Shown: positions 33,476 to 41,632 of the stretch, piece after piece
How positions within the stretch are numbered: the first letter of the stretch is position 1
Layout: each line of letters begins with the position of its first letter
Source: Streptomyces sp. NBC_00234
GTDB lineage: Bacteria > Actinomycetota > Actinomycetes > Streptomycetales > Streptomycetaceae
Reading direction: 5' to 3'
Length of the DNA stretch: 64,000 nt
NCBI RefSeq assembly: GCF_036195325.1
Contig: NZ_CP108101.1
Span: 1,798,001-1,862,000 of the forward strand
Made by a program: the position numbers and the translations under genes
The notes under the pieces: generated by a model
What the model was told of the DNA's origin: nothing
Databases searched by the model: none
What the model saw: only the letters and a program-made list of their open reading frames with translations

Positions 33476-34282
33476 TACCGCTTCCTGTTGACCCGGCAGT
33501 GGGTGATTCTCACCCTGCTCGCGCTCGTACTGATTCCGACCATGGTCGAGCTGGGTTTCTGGCAGCTCCACCGGCATCAGCACCGGGTCGCGCAGAACTC
33601 CCTCATCTCGCAGAACCTCAAGGCGAAGCCGGTCCCGGTCGCCGGGCTGACCTCCCCGGGGCACACCGTCCCGCGAGCCGACTACTGGCGCGCGGTCACC
33701 GCCACCGGGACGTTCGACACCGCACACGAAGTGGTCGTACGGCGCCGGACCTCCGAGGACGAGCGGATCGGGGCACTCGTCCTGACCCCGCTCGACCTCA
33801 CGGGCGGCGGCACCGTCCTGGTCAACCGGGGCTGGGTGCCCACCGACGGCGACCAGCGGGCGTTCCCGGAGGTCCCGGCCCCGCCCCGCGGCGAAGTGAC
33901 CGTCACCGGCCGGCTCAAGGCCGACGAGACCACGGGCAGCAGCGGCATCAAGGACCTGTCGGGGCTGCCGGACCGCCAGGTCATGCTGATCAACAGCGCC
34001 CAGCAGTCCGAGCTGCTGTCCAGGCCCGTCCTCGGCGGCTACCTCGAACAGACCGGGCCCGAGCCCTCCGGCGACACCCCCGAACAGATCGCCTCCCCCG
34101 ACGACAGCTCCATCGGCCCGCACATGGCGTACGCCGTCCAGTGGTGGCTGTTCGCCGCCGCGGTACCGGTCGGCTGGGTGGTTCTCGTACGCCGGGAGAA
34201 GCGCGACCGCGAGGAGGCCGCGGCTCAGGGCCAGAGCGCCGGGGAGCCGGAGCACCCCGCGACCGCCGGCGCGACGGTCTGA
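33473..34282 (+). CDS. SURF1 family cytochrome oxidase assembly factor
   Basis: 269 residues. Two membrane helices are present, one near the N terminus (about 9-27, QWVILTLLALVLIPTMVELGFWQ) and one near the C terminus (about 222-242). The extracytoplasmic part between them carries YWRAVTATGTFD and VNRGWVP, conserved in SURF1. SURF1 helps insert heme into cytochrome c oxidase subunit I. The GTG at 33473 gives VYRFLLTRQW; a TTG 15 bp upstream is possible. No cox genes are adjacent. Confidence 0.88.
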   Translation: MYRFLLTRQWVILTLLALVLIPTMVELGFWQLHRHQHRVAQNSLISQNLKAKPVPVAGLTSPGHTVPRADYWRAVTATGTFDTAHEVVVRRRTSEDERIGALVLTPLDLTGGGTVLVNRGWVPTDGDQRAFPEVPAPPRGEVTVTGRLKADETTGSSGIKDLSGLPDRQVMLINSAQQSELLSRPVLGGYLEQTGPEPSGDTPEQIASPDDSSIGPHMAYAVQWWLFAAAVPVGWVVLVRREKRDREEAAAQGQSAGEPEHPATAGATV

Positions 34283-34347
34283 GGAAGCCCACCACCCGTC
34301 ATCGCGGGTCTGCTTAACAAGCCGCAGGTTCGGGAACACGCCAGAGC

Positions 34348-36141
34348 GTGACCCCACGCATCGAGGACTACGCCCTCATCGGCGATCTCCAGACCGCCGC
34401 CCTGGTCGGCAGGAACGGTTCCGTCGACTGGCTCTGTCTGCCCCGCTTCGACTCGGGCGCCTGCTTCGCCGCGCTGCTCGGCGACGAGGACAACGGCCAC
34501 TGGCGGATCGCACCCAAGGGCACGGAGAGCACGGACACCTGCACGCGACGCGGCTACGCGGGCGACTCCCTCGTCCTGGAGACGTTCTGGGAGACCCGGA
34601 CCGGCACCGTGAAGGTGACCGACTTCATGCCCCAGCGCGACAAGGCCCCTGACCTCATGAGGATCGTCGAGGGTGTCAGCGGCACGGTGGACATGAGCTC
34701 CGTGCTGCGGCTGCGCTTCGACTTCGGCTCCGTCGTGCCCTGGATGCGCCGCTCGCACGGCCACCGGGTGGCCGTCGCCGGTCCCGACTCCGTGTGGCTG
34801 CGCAGCGACCCGCCGGTCAAGACCTGGGGACAGCAGTTCTCGACCTGTTCCTCGTTCACCGTGGCCGAGGGCGAGAAGGTGGCGTTCGTGCTCACCTGGC
34901 ACGCCTCGCACGCGCCCCGCCCCAAGCTGATCGATCCGTACAAGGCGCTCAAGCACACGCGGGCCGACTGGGCGAAGTGGTCGGCGAAGTGCACCTACAA
35001 GGGCAAGCACCGTGAGGCCGTGCTCCGCTCCCTCATCACCCTGAAGGCGCTCACCTACGGCCCGACGGGCGGCATCGTGGCGGCCCCCACCACCTCGCTG
35101 CCCGAGGAGATCGGAGGCGTACGGAACTGGGACTACCGCTTCTGCTGGCTGCGGGACTCCACCCTGACGCTCGGCGCCCTGCTCTCGGCCGGATATCTGG
35201 ACGAGGCCGCGGCCTGGCGGGACTGGCTGCTGCGGGCCGTCGCCGGGGACCCGGCCGACCTCCAGATCATGTACGGCCTGGCGGGCGAACGCAGACTGCC
35301 CGAGACGGAATTGCCGTGGCTGCGCGGATACGAGCACTCCCAGCCCGTCCGCACCGGCAACGAGGCCGTCCGGCAGCGGCAGCTCGACGTGTACGGAGAG
35401 GTCATCGACTCGCTCAGACTCGCCCGCGACGCCGGGCTGGAGAACAAGTCGCACGCCTGGAACCTCCAGCTCAGCCTGCTCGGCTTCCTGGAGTCCACCT
35501 GGCGCGAACCGGACGAGGGCCTGTGGGAGATCCGCGGGGAGCGCCGCCACTTCGTGCACTCCAAGGTGATGGCCTGGGTCGCCGCCGACCGCACGGTGCG
35601 CACCCTGGAGGAGACACCGGATCTGCCGGGCGACGCCGACCGCTGGCGGGCGATGCGGGACGCCGTGCACGCGGAGGTCTGCGAGAGGGGCTACGACCCC
35701 GTACGCAACACGTTCACGCAGTCCTACGGCTCCAGGGCGCTGGACGCAGCGACGCTGCTGATCGTGCGGACCGGATTCCTCCCGCCGGACGACCCCCGGG
35801 TCATCGGCACGGTCGACGCCGTGCGGGAGGAACTGGGCAGCGACGGCCTGGTGCGCCGCTACAGCACCGACGGCGTGTCCGTCGACGGGCTGCCGGGCGG
35901 TGAGGGCGCCTTCCTCGTCTGCTCGTTCTGGCTGGCGGACGCGCTGCTGCGGACCGGCCGGACGGCCGAGGCGGAGAAGCTCTTCGAGCGGCTGCTCGCC
36001 CTGCGCAACGACATGGGGCTGCTCGCCGAGGAGTACGACCCGGTGGCCGGGCGCCAGCTGGGCAATTTCCCGCAGGCGTTCAGTCATATCGGCCTGGTGA
36101 ACACCGCGGTCGCACTCGCCGCACAGGACCCGGCAGGATAG
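34348..36141 (+). CDS. Glycoside hydrolase family 15 protein
   Basis: 597 residues. Its N-terminal beta domain begins PRIEDYALIGDLQTAALVGRNGSVDWLCLPRFDS, typical of bacterial GH15 trehalases and glucoamylases. The (alpha/alpha)6 catalytic domain includes RNWDYRFCWLRDSTLTLGALL, the probable general acid Glu in EGLWEIRGERRHFVHSK, and a second acidic site in AEEYDPVAGRQLGNFPQAFSHIGL. No signal peptide, so it is cytoplasmic. It hydrolyses alpha-glucosidic bonds; actinobacterial relatives act on trehalose. The GTG start at 34348 lacks a strong ribosome site. It is followed closely by an SDR gene. Confidence 0.9.
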   Translation: MTPRIEDYALIGDLQTAALVGRNGSVDWLCLPRFDSGACFAALLGDEDNGHWRIAPKGTESTDTCTRRGYAGDSLVLETFWETRTGTVKVTDFMPQRDKAPDLMRIVEGVSGTVDMSSVLRLRFDFGSVVPWMRRSHGHRVAVAGPDSVWLRSDPPVKTWGQQFSTCSSFTVAEGEKVAFVLTWHASHAPRPKLIDPYKALKHTRADWAKWSAKCTYKGKHREAVLRSLITLKALTYGPTGGIVAAPTTSLPEEIGGVRNWDYRFCWLRDSTLTLGALLSAGYLDEAAAWRDWLLRAVAGDPADLQIMYGLAGERRLPETELPWLRGYEHSQPVRTGNEAVRQRQLDVYGEVIDSLRLARDAGLENKSHAWNLQLSLLGFLESTWREPDEGLWEIRGERRHFVHSKVMAWVAADRTVRTLEETPDLPGDADRWRAMRDAVHAEVCERGYDPVRNTFTQSYGSRALDAATLLIVRTGFLPPDDPRVIGTVDAVREELGSDGLVRRYSTDGVSVDGLPGGEGAFLVCSFWLADALLRTGRTAEAEKLFERLLALRNDMGLLAEEYDPVAGRQLGNFPQAFSHIGLVNTAVALAAQDPAG

Positions 36142-36145
36142 GGCC

Positions 36146-36901
36146 ATGGATCTTGGACTGAAGGACCGTGTGTACATCGTCACCGGCGCGACCCGGGGGC
36201 TGGGCAACGCCACCGCGCGTGCCCTGGCCTCGGACGGCGCGAAGGTGGTCATCACCGGCCGGGACGAGAAGAGCGTCACGGCGGCAGCCGCCGAACTGGG
36301 GCCCGACACCGTGGGGATCGTCGCCGACAACGCCGACCCGGCAGCCGCGCAGCACCTCGTGGACACCGCGAAGGAACGGTTCGGCCGGCTGGACGGCATT
36401 CTCATCAGCGTCGGCGGTCCCGCGCCCGGCTTCCTCGCGGACAACAGCGACGAGCAGTGGCGGACCGCGTTCGAGTCGGTCTTCCTCGGGGCGGTACGTC
36501 TCGCCCGTACGACCGCCGCCGCGCTCGGCGAAGGCGGGGTCATCGGGTTCGTGCTCTCCGGCTCGGTTCACGAGCCGATCGCCGGCCTGACCATCTCCAA
36601 CGGGCTGCGCCCCGGCCTGGCGGGCTTCGCCAAGTCCCTGGCCGACGAGCTTGGCCCGCGCGGCATCCGCGTCGTGGGGGTGCTGCCGGCCCGGATCGAC
36701 ACCGACCGGGTGCGCGAGCTCGACGCCCTGTCCGGCGACGCGGAAGCGTCCCGTACGGCCAACGAGGCCCGGATTCCGCTGCGCCGCTACGGCACGCCGG
36801 AGGAGTTCGGGAAGACCGCGGCCTTCCTGCTCTCCCCCGCCGCGTCCTATCTGACGGGCCTCATGGTGCCCGTCGACGGTGGCTCCCGGCACGGTTTCTG
36901 A
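36146..36901 (+). CDS. SDR-fold protein with replaced catalytic Tyr and Lys
   Basis: 251 residues. The N-terminal cofactor motif VTGATRGLG (12-20) and overall SDR layout are intact. However, the catalytic YxxxK is replaced: aligning through GFAKSLADELG puts Ser151 and Arg155 (ISNGLRPG) at the Tyr and Lys positions. The NNAG motif reads SVGGPAPG. It belongs to an unusual BKR-like SDR subgroup lacking the standard tetrad. It starts four bases after the GH15 stop, so the two are probably co-transcribed. The activity is unknown; a binding or non-classical role is possible. Confidence 0.87.
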   Translation: MDLGLKDRVYIVTGATRGLGNATARALASDGAKVVITGRDEKSVTAAAAELGPDTVGIVADNADPAAAQHLVDTAKERFGRLDGILISVGGPAPGFLADNSDEQWRTAFESVFLGAVRLARTTAAALGEGGVIGFVLSGSVHEPIAGLTISNGLRPGLAGFAKSLADELGPRGIRVVGVLPARIDTDRVRELDALSGDAEASRTANEARIPLRRYGTPEEFGKTAAFLLSPAASYLTGLMVPVDGGSRHGF

Positions 36902-36909
36902 GCGCTCCG

Positions 36910-36928
36910 CGCCGGGTCCGTCCCGGCG
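36910..36928. terminator. Hairpin between convergent SDR and Asp23 operon
   Basis: CGCCGGG and CCCGGCG around TCCGT, between the SDR stop and the last gene of the Asp23 operon. Confidence 0.65.
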
Positions 36929-37516
36929 TCAGCTCACCCGTTCCGCACGGTGCTTGACGGCCTTCAGACGGACCTCGGCCGGCAGCTCGTTCAGTCCGGC
37001 CGAGTCCCTGGCATGGGCCAGCGCCTCGTCGGCGAGGCCGCGCAGCGCCTGGTCCGGGGCGGCGTGAGCCTCCATCAGCAGCCGGATCCTGGCGCGCGGC
37101 GCGGAGCGCCGGCCCGTCAGTACGACGTGGGCGCGCGCAACGCCGTCCAGGGTGCCCGCCTCCTCGCCGAGCACGCCCTCCAGGGCCCGGCCGCGCAGCA
37201 GAGCCCCCTCGCCGTCCCCGCTGTCCACCAGCACCTCGGCGAGGCGGGCACGGCGCAGCTGGGCCAGCAGCCACCACAGGGCGAGGACGACCACGACCGC
37301 GAGGACCGCGATCACCGTCGGCCACCACCAGCCGCTGTCGCGCCAGCGGTCCCGGTCCGCCTCGCTGAGCAGTACGTCGTTCTTGCCGTACCACGGCCAC
37401 CACGACGGCACGGAGACGCCGAGCCCCGCGGCGAGGACGGCGCCGCCGACGACGATCAGCACCAGCCCGGCCAGGCCGAGCAGTACCCGGTTGACGGTCC
37501 TGCGCACGCCGTTCAC
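36929..37516 (-). CDS. amaP: AmaP-like alkaline shock membrane anchor protein
   Basis: 195 residues with two N-terminal membrane helices (about 10-32 and 66-86). A cytoplasmic Asp23-contacting domain follows, rich in Arg/Leu/Ala and resembling the alkaline shock response membrane anchor protein AmaP. It anchors Asp23-family proteins to the membrane in firmicutes. The GTG start overlaps the stop of the upstream gene (GTGA); a second GTG three codons later has a better ribosome site and may be used. It is the last of five genes. Confidence 0.82.
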   Translation of the reverse strand: MNGVRRTVNRVLLGLAGLVLIVVGGAVLAAGLGVSVPSWWPWYGKNDVLLSEADRDRWRDSGWWWPTVIAVLAVVVVLALWWLLAQLRRARLAEVLVDSGDGEGALLRGRALEGVLGEEAGTLDGVARAHVVLTGRRSAPRARIRLLMEAHAAPDQALRGLADEALAHARDSAGLNELPAEVRLKAVKHRAERVS

Positions 37517-38214
37517 CCCTTCTTCGCCGGCCGACGGACGGCCACGGAGAGGCTCGGCGGTCTGGCCAGGCCCAGCTCCTTGATGCCCGTCCCGAGTACG
37601 GAGTCCAGGTCGGCCCGTACGTCATCGAGTTCACGGAAGTGCGATACGGCGCGCACCGCCACCTTGCTCCGGCCCATCCGGACCCGTACGGACTGCACAC
37701 CGGCCACTTCCACGGCCCGGTCGCGCAGGACCATGGCGGCGGCGGTCCGGTCGAGCGCCGCCCTGACATCGACGTGGTCGCGGCGCATCGGGAGCAGATC
37801 GCGCAGCCCGGGAGTGGCGGCGAGAAGGATCAGCCACAGCCCGAGCGCCACCGCGACGCCTGCGCCGGTCAGCACCCAGACGTCGTCGAGCGGCCGTTCG
37901 GCCAGCTCGTCCGCGAGGGTGCGCCGCCACTGCATCGCGGGGTGGTCGGCGCGTACCGCCGCGATGTCGTAGAGCAGGATTCCGGCGCCGCCGAGCACCA
38001 CCAGGGCCAGTACGGCCGCCGGGATACGGCGGGCGGACCAGAATCTGCCGGCCCTGCCGCCGTGCTCCAGGGTCGGAACGGGGTCGTGCTCGGCGGACGA
38101 GGACGACTGGTCCAGCTCCTGGACACCGCCCTTGACCAGGGGATCGGCGGTGGGCAGCCGCTGCGTGCCGCTCTCGGTGCTCCCGGTGCCCTCGCCGTGC
38201 TGGGGTTCGCTCAT
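37513..38214 (-). CDS. DUF6286-like membrane protein of the Asp23 cluster
   Basis: 233 residues. An acidic N terminus (about 1-55) is followed by two membrane helices (about 65-85 and 115-132) and a soluble domain (about 140-225) containing LRDRAVEVAGVQSVRVRMGRSKVAVRAVSHF, resembling the Asp23/Gls24 fold. The family is known, to me, only as DUF6286. The ATG overlaps the upstream stop (ATGA). It probably works with AmaP and the Asp23 proteins at the membrane. Confidence 0.8.
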   Translation of the reverse strand: MSEPQHGEGTGSTESGTQRLPTADPLVKGGVQELDQSSSSAEHDPVPTLEHGGRAGRFWSARRIPAAVLALVVLGGAGILLYDIAAVRADHPAMQWRRTLADELAERPLDDVWVLTGAGVAVALGLWLILLAATPGLRDLLPMRRDHVDVRAALDRTAAAMVLRDRAVEVAGVQSVRVRMGRSKVAVRAVSHFRELDDVRADLDSVLGTGIKELGLARPPSLSVAVRRPAKKG

Positions 38215-38564
38215 CGGATCCTCCCCTGCGCCGCGGCGCCCGGTCCTGTGCCGTGGAGCCGCTCGACCTGCACGGCCACCTCGGGCACCTCCATTCCCGC
38301 CAACGTCTTTACCCGTTCGGCGACGCGCCGACGCACGGCCCCGCACTGGCGGCCGATGTCGGAGGGGTACCCGAGCTCCAGACTGATCCGTACACGGGCG
38401 GCGTCCCGGTGCACGGTGACCGTGGCACGCGGGGACGCGCCCTCCTTGGGCGCGTCGGTGATCGCCTCCTTGGCCGCCTGGGCCGCGATCTTCGCTACGA
38501 CCCGGTCGGCGATCCGGGTCTCCCCGCGTTCCGCGGCGGCGACCCGGCCGGTCACCGCCGTCAC
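38211..38564 (-). CDS. Asp23/Gls24 family envelope stress protein (short)
   Basis: 117 residues. It carries the Asp23 pattern RIADRVVAKIAAQAAKEAITD, VTVHRDAARVRISLELGYPSDIGRQCGAVRRRVAERVKTLAGMEVPEVAVQVERL. Cytoplasmic, with no membrane helix. Members form stress-linked complexes at the membrane through AmaP. It begins GTG and overlaps the preceding gene (GTGA) and the following gene (ATGA). Confidence 0.85.
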   Translation of the reverse strand: MTAVTGRVAAAERGETRIADRVVAKIAAQAAKEAITDAPKEGASPRATVTVHRDAARVRISLELGYPSDIGRQCGAVRRRVAERVKTLAGMEVPEVAVQVERLHGTGPGAAAQGRIR

Positions 38565-38776
38565 CGTCGCCGGTCGCCGCGCTCGTGACTTCGGAAGTCG
38601 CCGCGCTCACGACTTCGGAAGAAGTCACCGGGTTCCAGGTCGCCGTCCAGGAAGCGGCCGGCGACGAAGCCGACCGCTCCCAGCGCGGCCACCAGCAGAA
38701 AGGCCCCGAATCCGCCGAAGTACCCGGCGAATCCCAGTGCCATGCCGGCCATCAGGCCGACCACAGCCATGCTCAT
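38561..38776 (-). CDS. Small glycine-rich membrane protein of the Asp23 operon
   Basis: 71 residues. Two short hydrophobic segments (about 3-20 and 24-44) are followed by a basic and acidic tail FRSRERGDFRSHERGDRRR, with a short internal repeat RERGDFR/HERGDRR. ATG at 38776 has GAGGAGCGC upstream. Its stop overlaps the next gene. Conserved position in Asp23 clusters is likely; the function is unknown. Confidence 0.75.
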   Translation of the reverse strand: MSMAVVGLMAGMALGFAGYFGGFGAFLLVAALGAVGFVAGRFLDGDLEPGDFFRSRERGDFRSHERGDRRR

Positions 38777-38808
38777 CGTGCGCTCCTCAACTGCCTTTCG
38801 GCGCAGGG

Positions 38809-39291
38809 CTACTGGAGACGTGGCTCGGGCTGCTCCTCGTCGTCCTCCTCATCCGGCAGCTTGACGTCGCTGACCGCGATGTTGACCTCGACGACTTCCA
38901 GTCCGGTCATCCGCTCGACCGCCGCGACCACGTTCTCCCGCACGTCGCGGGCCACGTCGCTGATCGACACGCCGTAGTCGACGACGATCTCCAGATCGAG
39001 TGCGGTCTGCGACTCGCCCACCTCGGCCTTGACCCCGCGGGAGACGGACCTGCTGCCGCCGGGGACACGGTCGCGGACCGCGCCGAAGGTCCGGGACAGA
39101 CCACTGCCCATCGCATGGACACCGACCACGTCGCGCGCGGCCATTCCGGCGATCTTCTCGACGACTCCGTCGGCGATGGTGGTGCGGCCACGCGTCGCGG
39201 GGGGTCCACCGCCACGCTTGGTCAGCTGGGACTTGCCGCGGTCGTCTCCGGCGGCTTCCTTGTCAGGGGTGCGCTGCTGGCTCTCGGTCAT
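38809..39291 (-). CDS. Asp23/Gls24 family envelope stress response protein
   Basis: 160 residues. A polar N terminus with Lys/Arg (about 1-35) precedes the Asp23 domain (about 38-145): TTIADGVVEKIAGMAARDVVGVHAM, VDYGVSISDVARDVRENVVAAVERMTGLEVVEVNIAV. A short acidic tail (DEEDDEEQPEP) ends it. It heads the five-gene operon. The Asp23 family is induced by alkaline, osmotic or cell-wall stress in firmicutes; the function in Streptomyces is not established. Confidence 0.88.
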   Translation of the reverse strand: MTESQQRTPDKEAAGDDRGKSQLTKRGGGPPATRGRTTIADGVVEKIAGMAARDVVGVHAMGSGLSRTFGAVRDRVPGGSRSVSRGVKAEVGESQTALDLEIVVDYGVSISDVARDVRENVVAAVERMTGLEVVEVNIAVSDVKLPDEEDDEEQPEPRLQ

Positions 39292-39386
39292 CGCCGCTCT
39301 TCCCTTCGGGACAGGAATGGGACTTCGCTGCCCACATTAAGTGCGCTTGCCCCGTTCCGCGCCGTGGATGCGGCAGGGTGGGTGCC

Positions 39387-40094
39387 ATGACGACGGCGGA
39401 CAGCCCTCAGCGGGTCGACGGATGGACGGCTGCGGTACGGCAGCGACTCGGCCTGGGCCGGTTGCTCCCTCTGGGCGGTCCCGAGGACGGAACGTGGATC
39501 GCCGAGCGGGCGGCGGTGGAAGTGCTGCGGAGCGCCGTCGCCGGACCGGGCGCCGCCCTGGGGGAACTCAGGATCGGACCGGCGGATCCGGACGCGGACC
39601 CCGGCCGGGAGCAGGCCGGGGCGGCGGTGCCCGCGCCTCCCAGCGCGTATCCGGCCGGGCCGCTGCGGATCGAGGCGGAGTTCTCGGCCACGATGGACCG
39701 GCCACTGCCCGTCACGGCCGAGGCGCTGCGCTCGGCGCTGCTGGACACGGCACGGCGGCGGCTCGGCATGGTGGTCACGGAGATCGATCTCCGGGTGACG
39801 GAACTGCTGGACGCGATGCCGGAGCCGGTGGCCGCCCCGGCCGCCGAGATCCGTACGGGGGAACCGGAGGGGGCGGCGGGAGCGGCGGCGGCCGCGGTCC
39901 CCGGCGTCGTGGCACTGACACGGGTGCTGGGCAGCGCCGTGCACACCGGAGCGGATCACGTCCGGGTCGAGGTGGCGACGGCCGGGGACCACCGGGCACT
40001 GGATGTGGCCCGAGCGGTCCGCACGGCGGTGACGGCGGCGGTGGAGAGCCATCCGCCGGTAAGCGTCCTCGTCACCGCCGTGGCCGCGAGCTGA
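39387..40094 (+). CDS. Conserved Streptomyces protein divergent from the Asp23 operon
   Basis: 235 residues with no membrane helix. An N-terminal helical part includes WTAAVRQRLGLGRLLPLGGPEDGTWIAERAAVEVLRSA. A middle Pro/Ala/Gly-rich linker and a C-terminal Ala/Val-rich domain (about 145-235; GVVALTRVLGSAVHTGADHVRVEVATAGDHRALDVARAVRTAV) resemble the Asp23 alternation of helices and strands. Such genes are, I recall, often annotated as nucleopolyhedrovirus P10 family, a name with little meaning. ATG at 39387 follows GGGTGGGT. Divergence from the Asp23 genes suggests a related job. Confidence 0.72.
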   Translation: MTTADSPQRVDGWTAAVRQRLGLGRLLPLGGPEDGTWIAERAAVEVLRSAVAGPGAALGELRIGPADPDADPGREQAGAAVPAPPSAYPAGPLRIEAEFSATMDRPLPVTAEALRSALLDTARRRLGMVVTEIDLRVTELLDAMPEPVAAPAAEIRTGEPEGAAGAAAAAVPGVVALTRVLGSAVHTGADHVRVEVATAGDHRALDVARAVRTAVTAAVESHPPVSVLVTAVAAS

Positions 40095-40106
40095 CGACGG
40101 ACGCGG

Positions 40107-40898
40107 TCAGTCGGTGACGCCCGCCAGGTCGCGCAGCCGGCGGCCCTGGGCGGCCCGCTCGGCGGTGCGCTGCTCCTCGTACGTACGGGAGAGGGCGCCG
40201 CTCAGCAGGGCCTTGGTCTCGACGACCGCGTCGCGCGGGGCCGCGAGGAGGGCGGCGGCGAGGTCGCGGGCGGCGCCGTCGAGCTGATCGGCGGGGACGA
40301 CGAGGTTGGCGAGGCCGGTGCGCTCGGCCTCGTCGGCGTGGACGAAGCGGCCGGTGGCGCAGATTTCGAGCGCGCGGGCGTACCCCACGAGGTTCACCAG
40401 AGGGTGGGTGCCCGTGAGGTCGGGGACGAGACCGAGACTGGTCTCGCGCATGGCGAACTGCACATCCTCGGCAGCGATCCGCAGATCGCAGGCGAGGGCG
40501 AGCTGGAAGCCGGCACCGATGGCGTGGCCCTGGACGACCGCGATCGACACGATGTCGTTGCGGCGCCACCAGGTGAACGCCTCCTGGTATTCGGCGATGG
40601 TCGCGTCGAGCTCGGCCTCCGAGCCACGCGCCATGTCGAGGAAGGAGGGCTCACCGTCGAACCCTTCCGGGGTGAACGCCTGCCGGTCGAGTCCCGCGGA
40701 GAAGGACTGGCCTTCGCCGCGCAGCACGACCACTCGCACACTGCCGGGCAATGCCCGTCCGGCCTCCGTCAACGCCCGCCACAGAGCGGGAGACTGAGCG
40801 TTGCGCTTGGCCGGATTGGTGAGAGTGACTGTGGCAACCGCGTCATCGACGGTGAGCCGTACGCCGTCCTTGTCGAGCACAGAGTCGAGCGAGGTCAT
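40107..40898 (-). CDS. Enoyl-CoA hydratase/isomerase family protein
   Basis: 263 residues of the crotonase fold. The oxyanion-hole motifs are SFSAGLD and HAIGAGFQLALACDLRIA. The acidic residue in the second active-site region (RETSLGLVPDLTGTHPL) replaces the usual Glu pair pattern, so specificity is uncertain between hydratase, isomerase and hydrolase. ATG at 40898. The gene stands alone between the Asp23-associated gene and an HTH gene. Region 40899-41010 holds an imperfect TCACTGGTAAGTGA palindrome but nothing else clear. Confidence 0.9.
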   Translation of the reverse strand: MTSLDSVLDKDGVRLTVDDAVATVTLTNPAKRNAQSPALWRALTEAGRALPGSVRVVVLRGEGQSFSAGLDRQAFTPEGFDGEPSFLDMARGSEAELDATIAEYQEAFTWWRRNDIVSIAVVQGHAIGAGFQLALACDLRIAAEDVQFAMRETSLGLVPDLTGTHPLVNLVGYARALEICATGRFVHADEAERTGLANLVVPADQLDGAARDLAAALLAAPRDAVVETKALLSGALSRTYEEQRTAERAAQGRRLRDLAGVTD

Positions 40899-41010
40899 GG
40901 GACGCCTCCGGATCGGGTGCTGTCAGCACTTCACTGGTAAGTGACTGAACAGTAACCACCCGGACGACCCTGCGGTCGACCGGGTGGCCACCACGATTAC
41001 CGGTGAGTCC

Positions 41011-41036
41011 CGGGGCATGTTCCATGAACGGCCCCG
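41011..41036 (-). terminator. Hairpin terminator after the HTH gene
   Basis: CGGGGC-AT-GTTC, loop CAT, then GAAC-G-GCCCCG forms a two-part stem 12 bp past the HTH gene's stop. Confidence 0.65.
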
Positions 41037-41047
41037 ACGCCCGACGG

Positions 41048-41269
41048 TCAGGCCGTAGCGGCCTTCTTGCCTCGTGTCGCTCCGCCGCGTCCCCGCAGCG
41101 TCACTCCGGACTCGCTGAGCATCCGGTGGACGAATCCGTAGGAGCGGCCGGTGTCTTCGGCCAACGCCCGGATGCTCGCACCGGAGTCGTACTTCTTCTT
41201 CAGGTCTGCCGCGAGCTTGTCACGCGCGGCGCCGGTAACCCGGCTGCCCTTCTTCAGAGTCTCGGCCAC
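41048..41269 (-). CDS. Small helix-turn-helix protein
   Basis: 73 residues. A basic N terminus precedes an HTH (about 30-55; ASIRALAEDTGRSYGFVHRMLSESG), with a Gly/Arg/Lys-rich tail RGRGGATRGKKAATA. It is of the small, abundant actinobacterial HTH type, probably DNA-binding. GTG at 41269 has a perfect GAGGAGG site. A longer open frame reaches 41380 without one. A cluster of TGGATCA repeats lies about 280-335 bp upstream. The target is unknown. Confidence 0.8.
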   Translation of the reverse strand: MAETLKKGSRVTGAARDKLAADLKKKYDSGASIRALAEDTGRSYGFVHRMLSESGVTLRGRGGATRGKKAATA

Positions 41270-41490
41270 CCGTGCCTCCTCATAGGAAGTGCGCTCTGGA
41301 CTCTCATGATCACCCCTCTCGCGCTTCCTGGCCACCCATTCGGCAAGGTCTCTGCGAGCGGTTTCCTGGTCGGAAGGCACGTCAACACGAACGGAATCTC
41401 ACATTCCGCAGGGCAGCGCGGGCCGGCGGGGAAAGCCGCTGGAAGAACCGCCAGGTCAGGGCCGTGGGCGATCGGCGGCACCACATGGCT

Positions 41491-41516
41491 GCGCCCGGCA
41501 GCTATCTGCCGGGCGC
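41491..41516 (-). terminator. Hairpin downstream of the ABC-F gene
   Basis: GCGCCCGGCAG and CTGCCGGGCGC pair perfectly around CTAT. It lies 117 bp after the ABC-F stop, with no T run. Confidence 0.6.
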
Positions 41517-41550
41517 CACGCCGAGGTACGAGAGCCACTCACACAGATGA

Positions 41551-41604
41551 TGGATCACACGTAGGCCGAATGATCCATACACAGTGGATCAGTGAGTGGA
41601 TCAG
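41551..41604. repeat. Cluster of TGGATCA repeats
   Basis: TGGATCA occurs at 41551, 41585 and 41597, and its complement TGATCCA at 41571. GTGGATCAG is repeated at a 12-bp spacing (41584, 41596). The inverted copy can pair with either neighbour. It may be a protein-binding cluster or part of the ABC-F 3' UTR structure. Confidence 0.6.
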
Positions 41605-41632
41605 CCGGTGTCGACCCTCACGGAGCTGCCGG

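Larger units (their letters stand above)
41270..41632. other. Intergenic region between the HTH gene and the ABC-F gene
   Basis: 363 bp without a supported gene. It holds an 11-bp hairpin (41491-41516) that could terminate the ABC-F transcript, and the TGGATCA repeat cluster (41551-41604) between that hairpin and the ABC-F stop. The promoter of the HTH gene is expected at about 41300-41480. Confidence 0.5.

Noticed and set aside
40920..40960. TetR/GntR-type operator upstream of the crotonase gene
   Set aside because: Only a weak imperfect TCACTGGTAAGTGA palindrome; no regulator adjacent, so not listed as a site.
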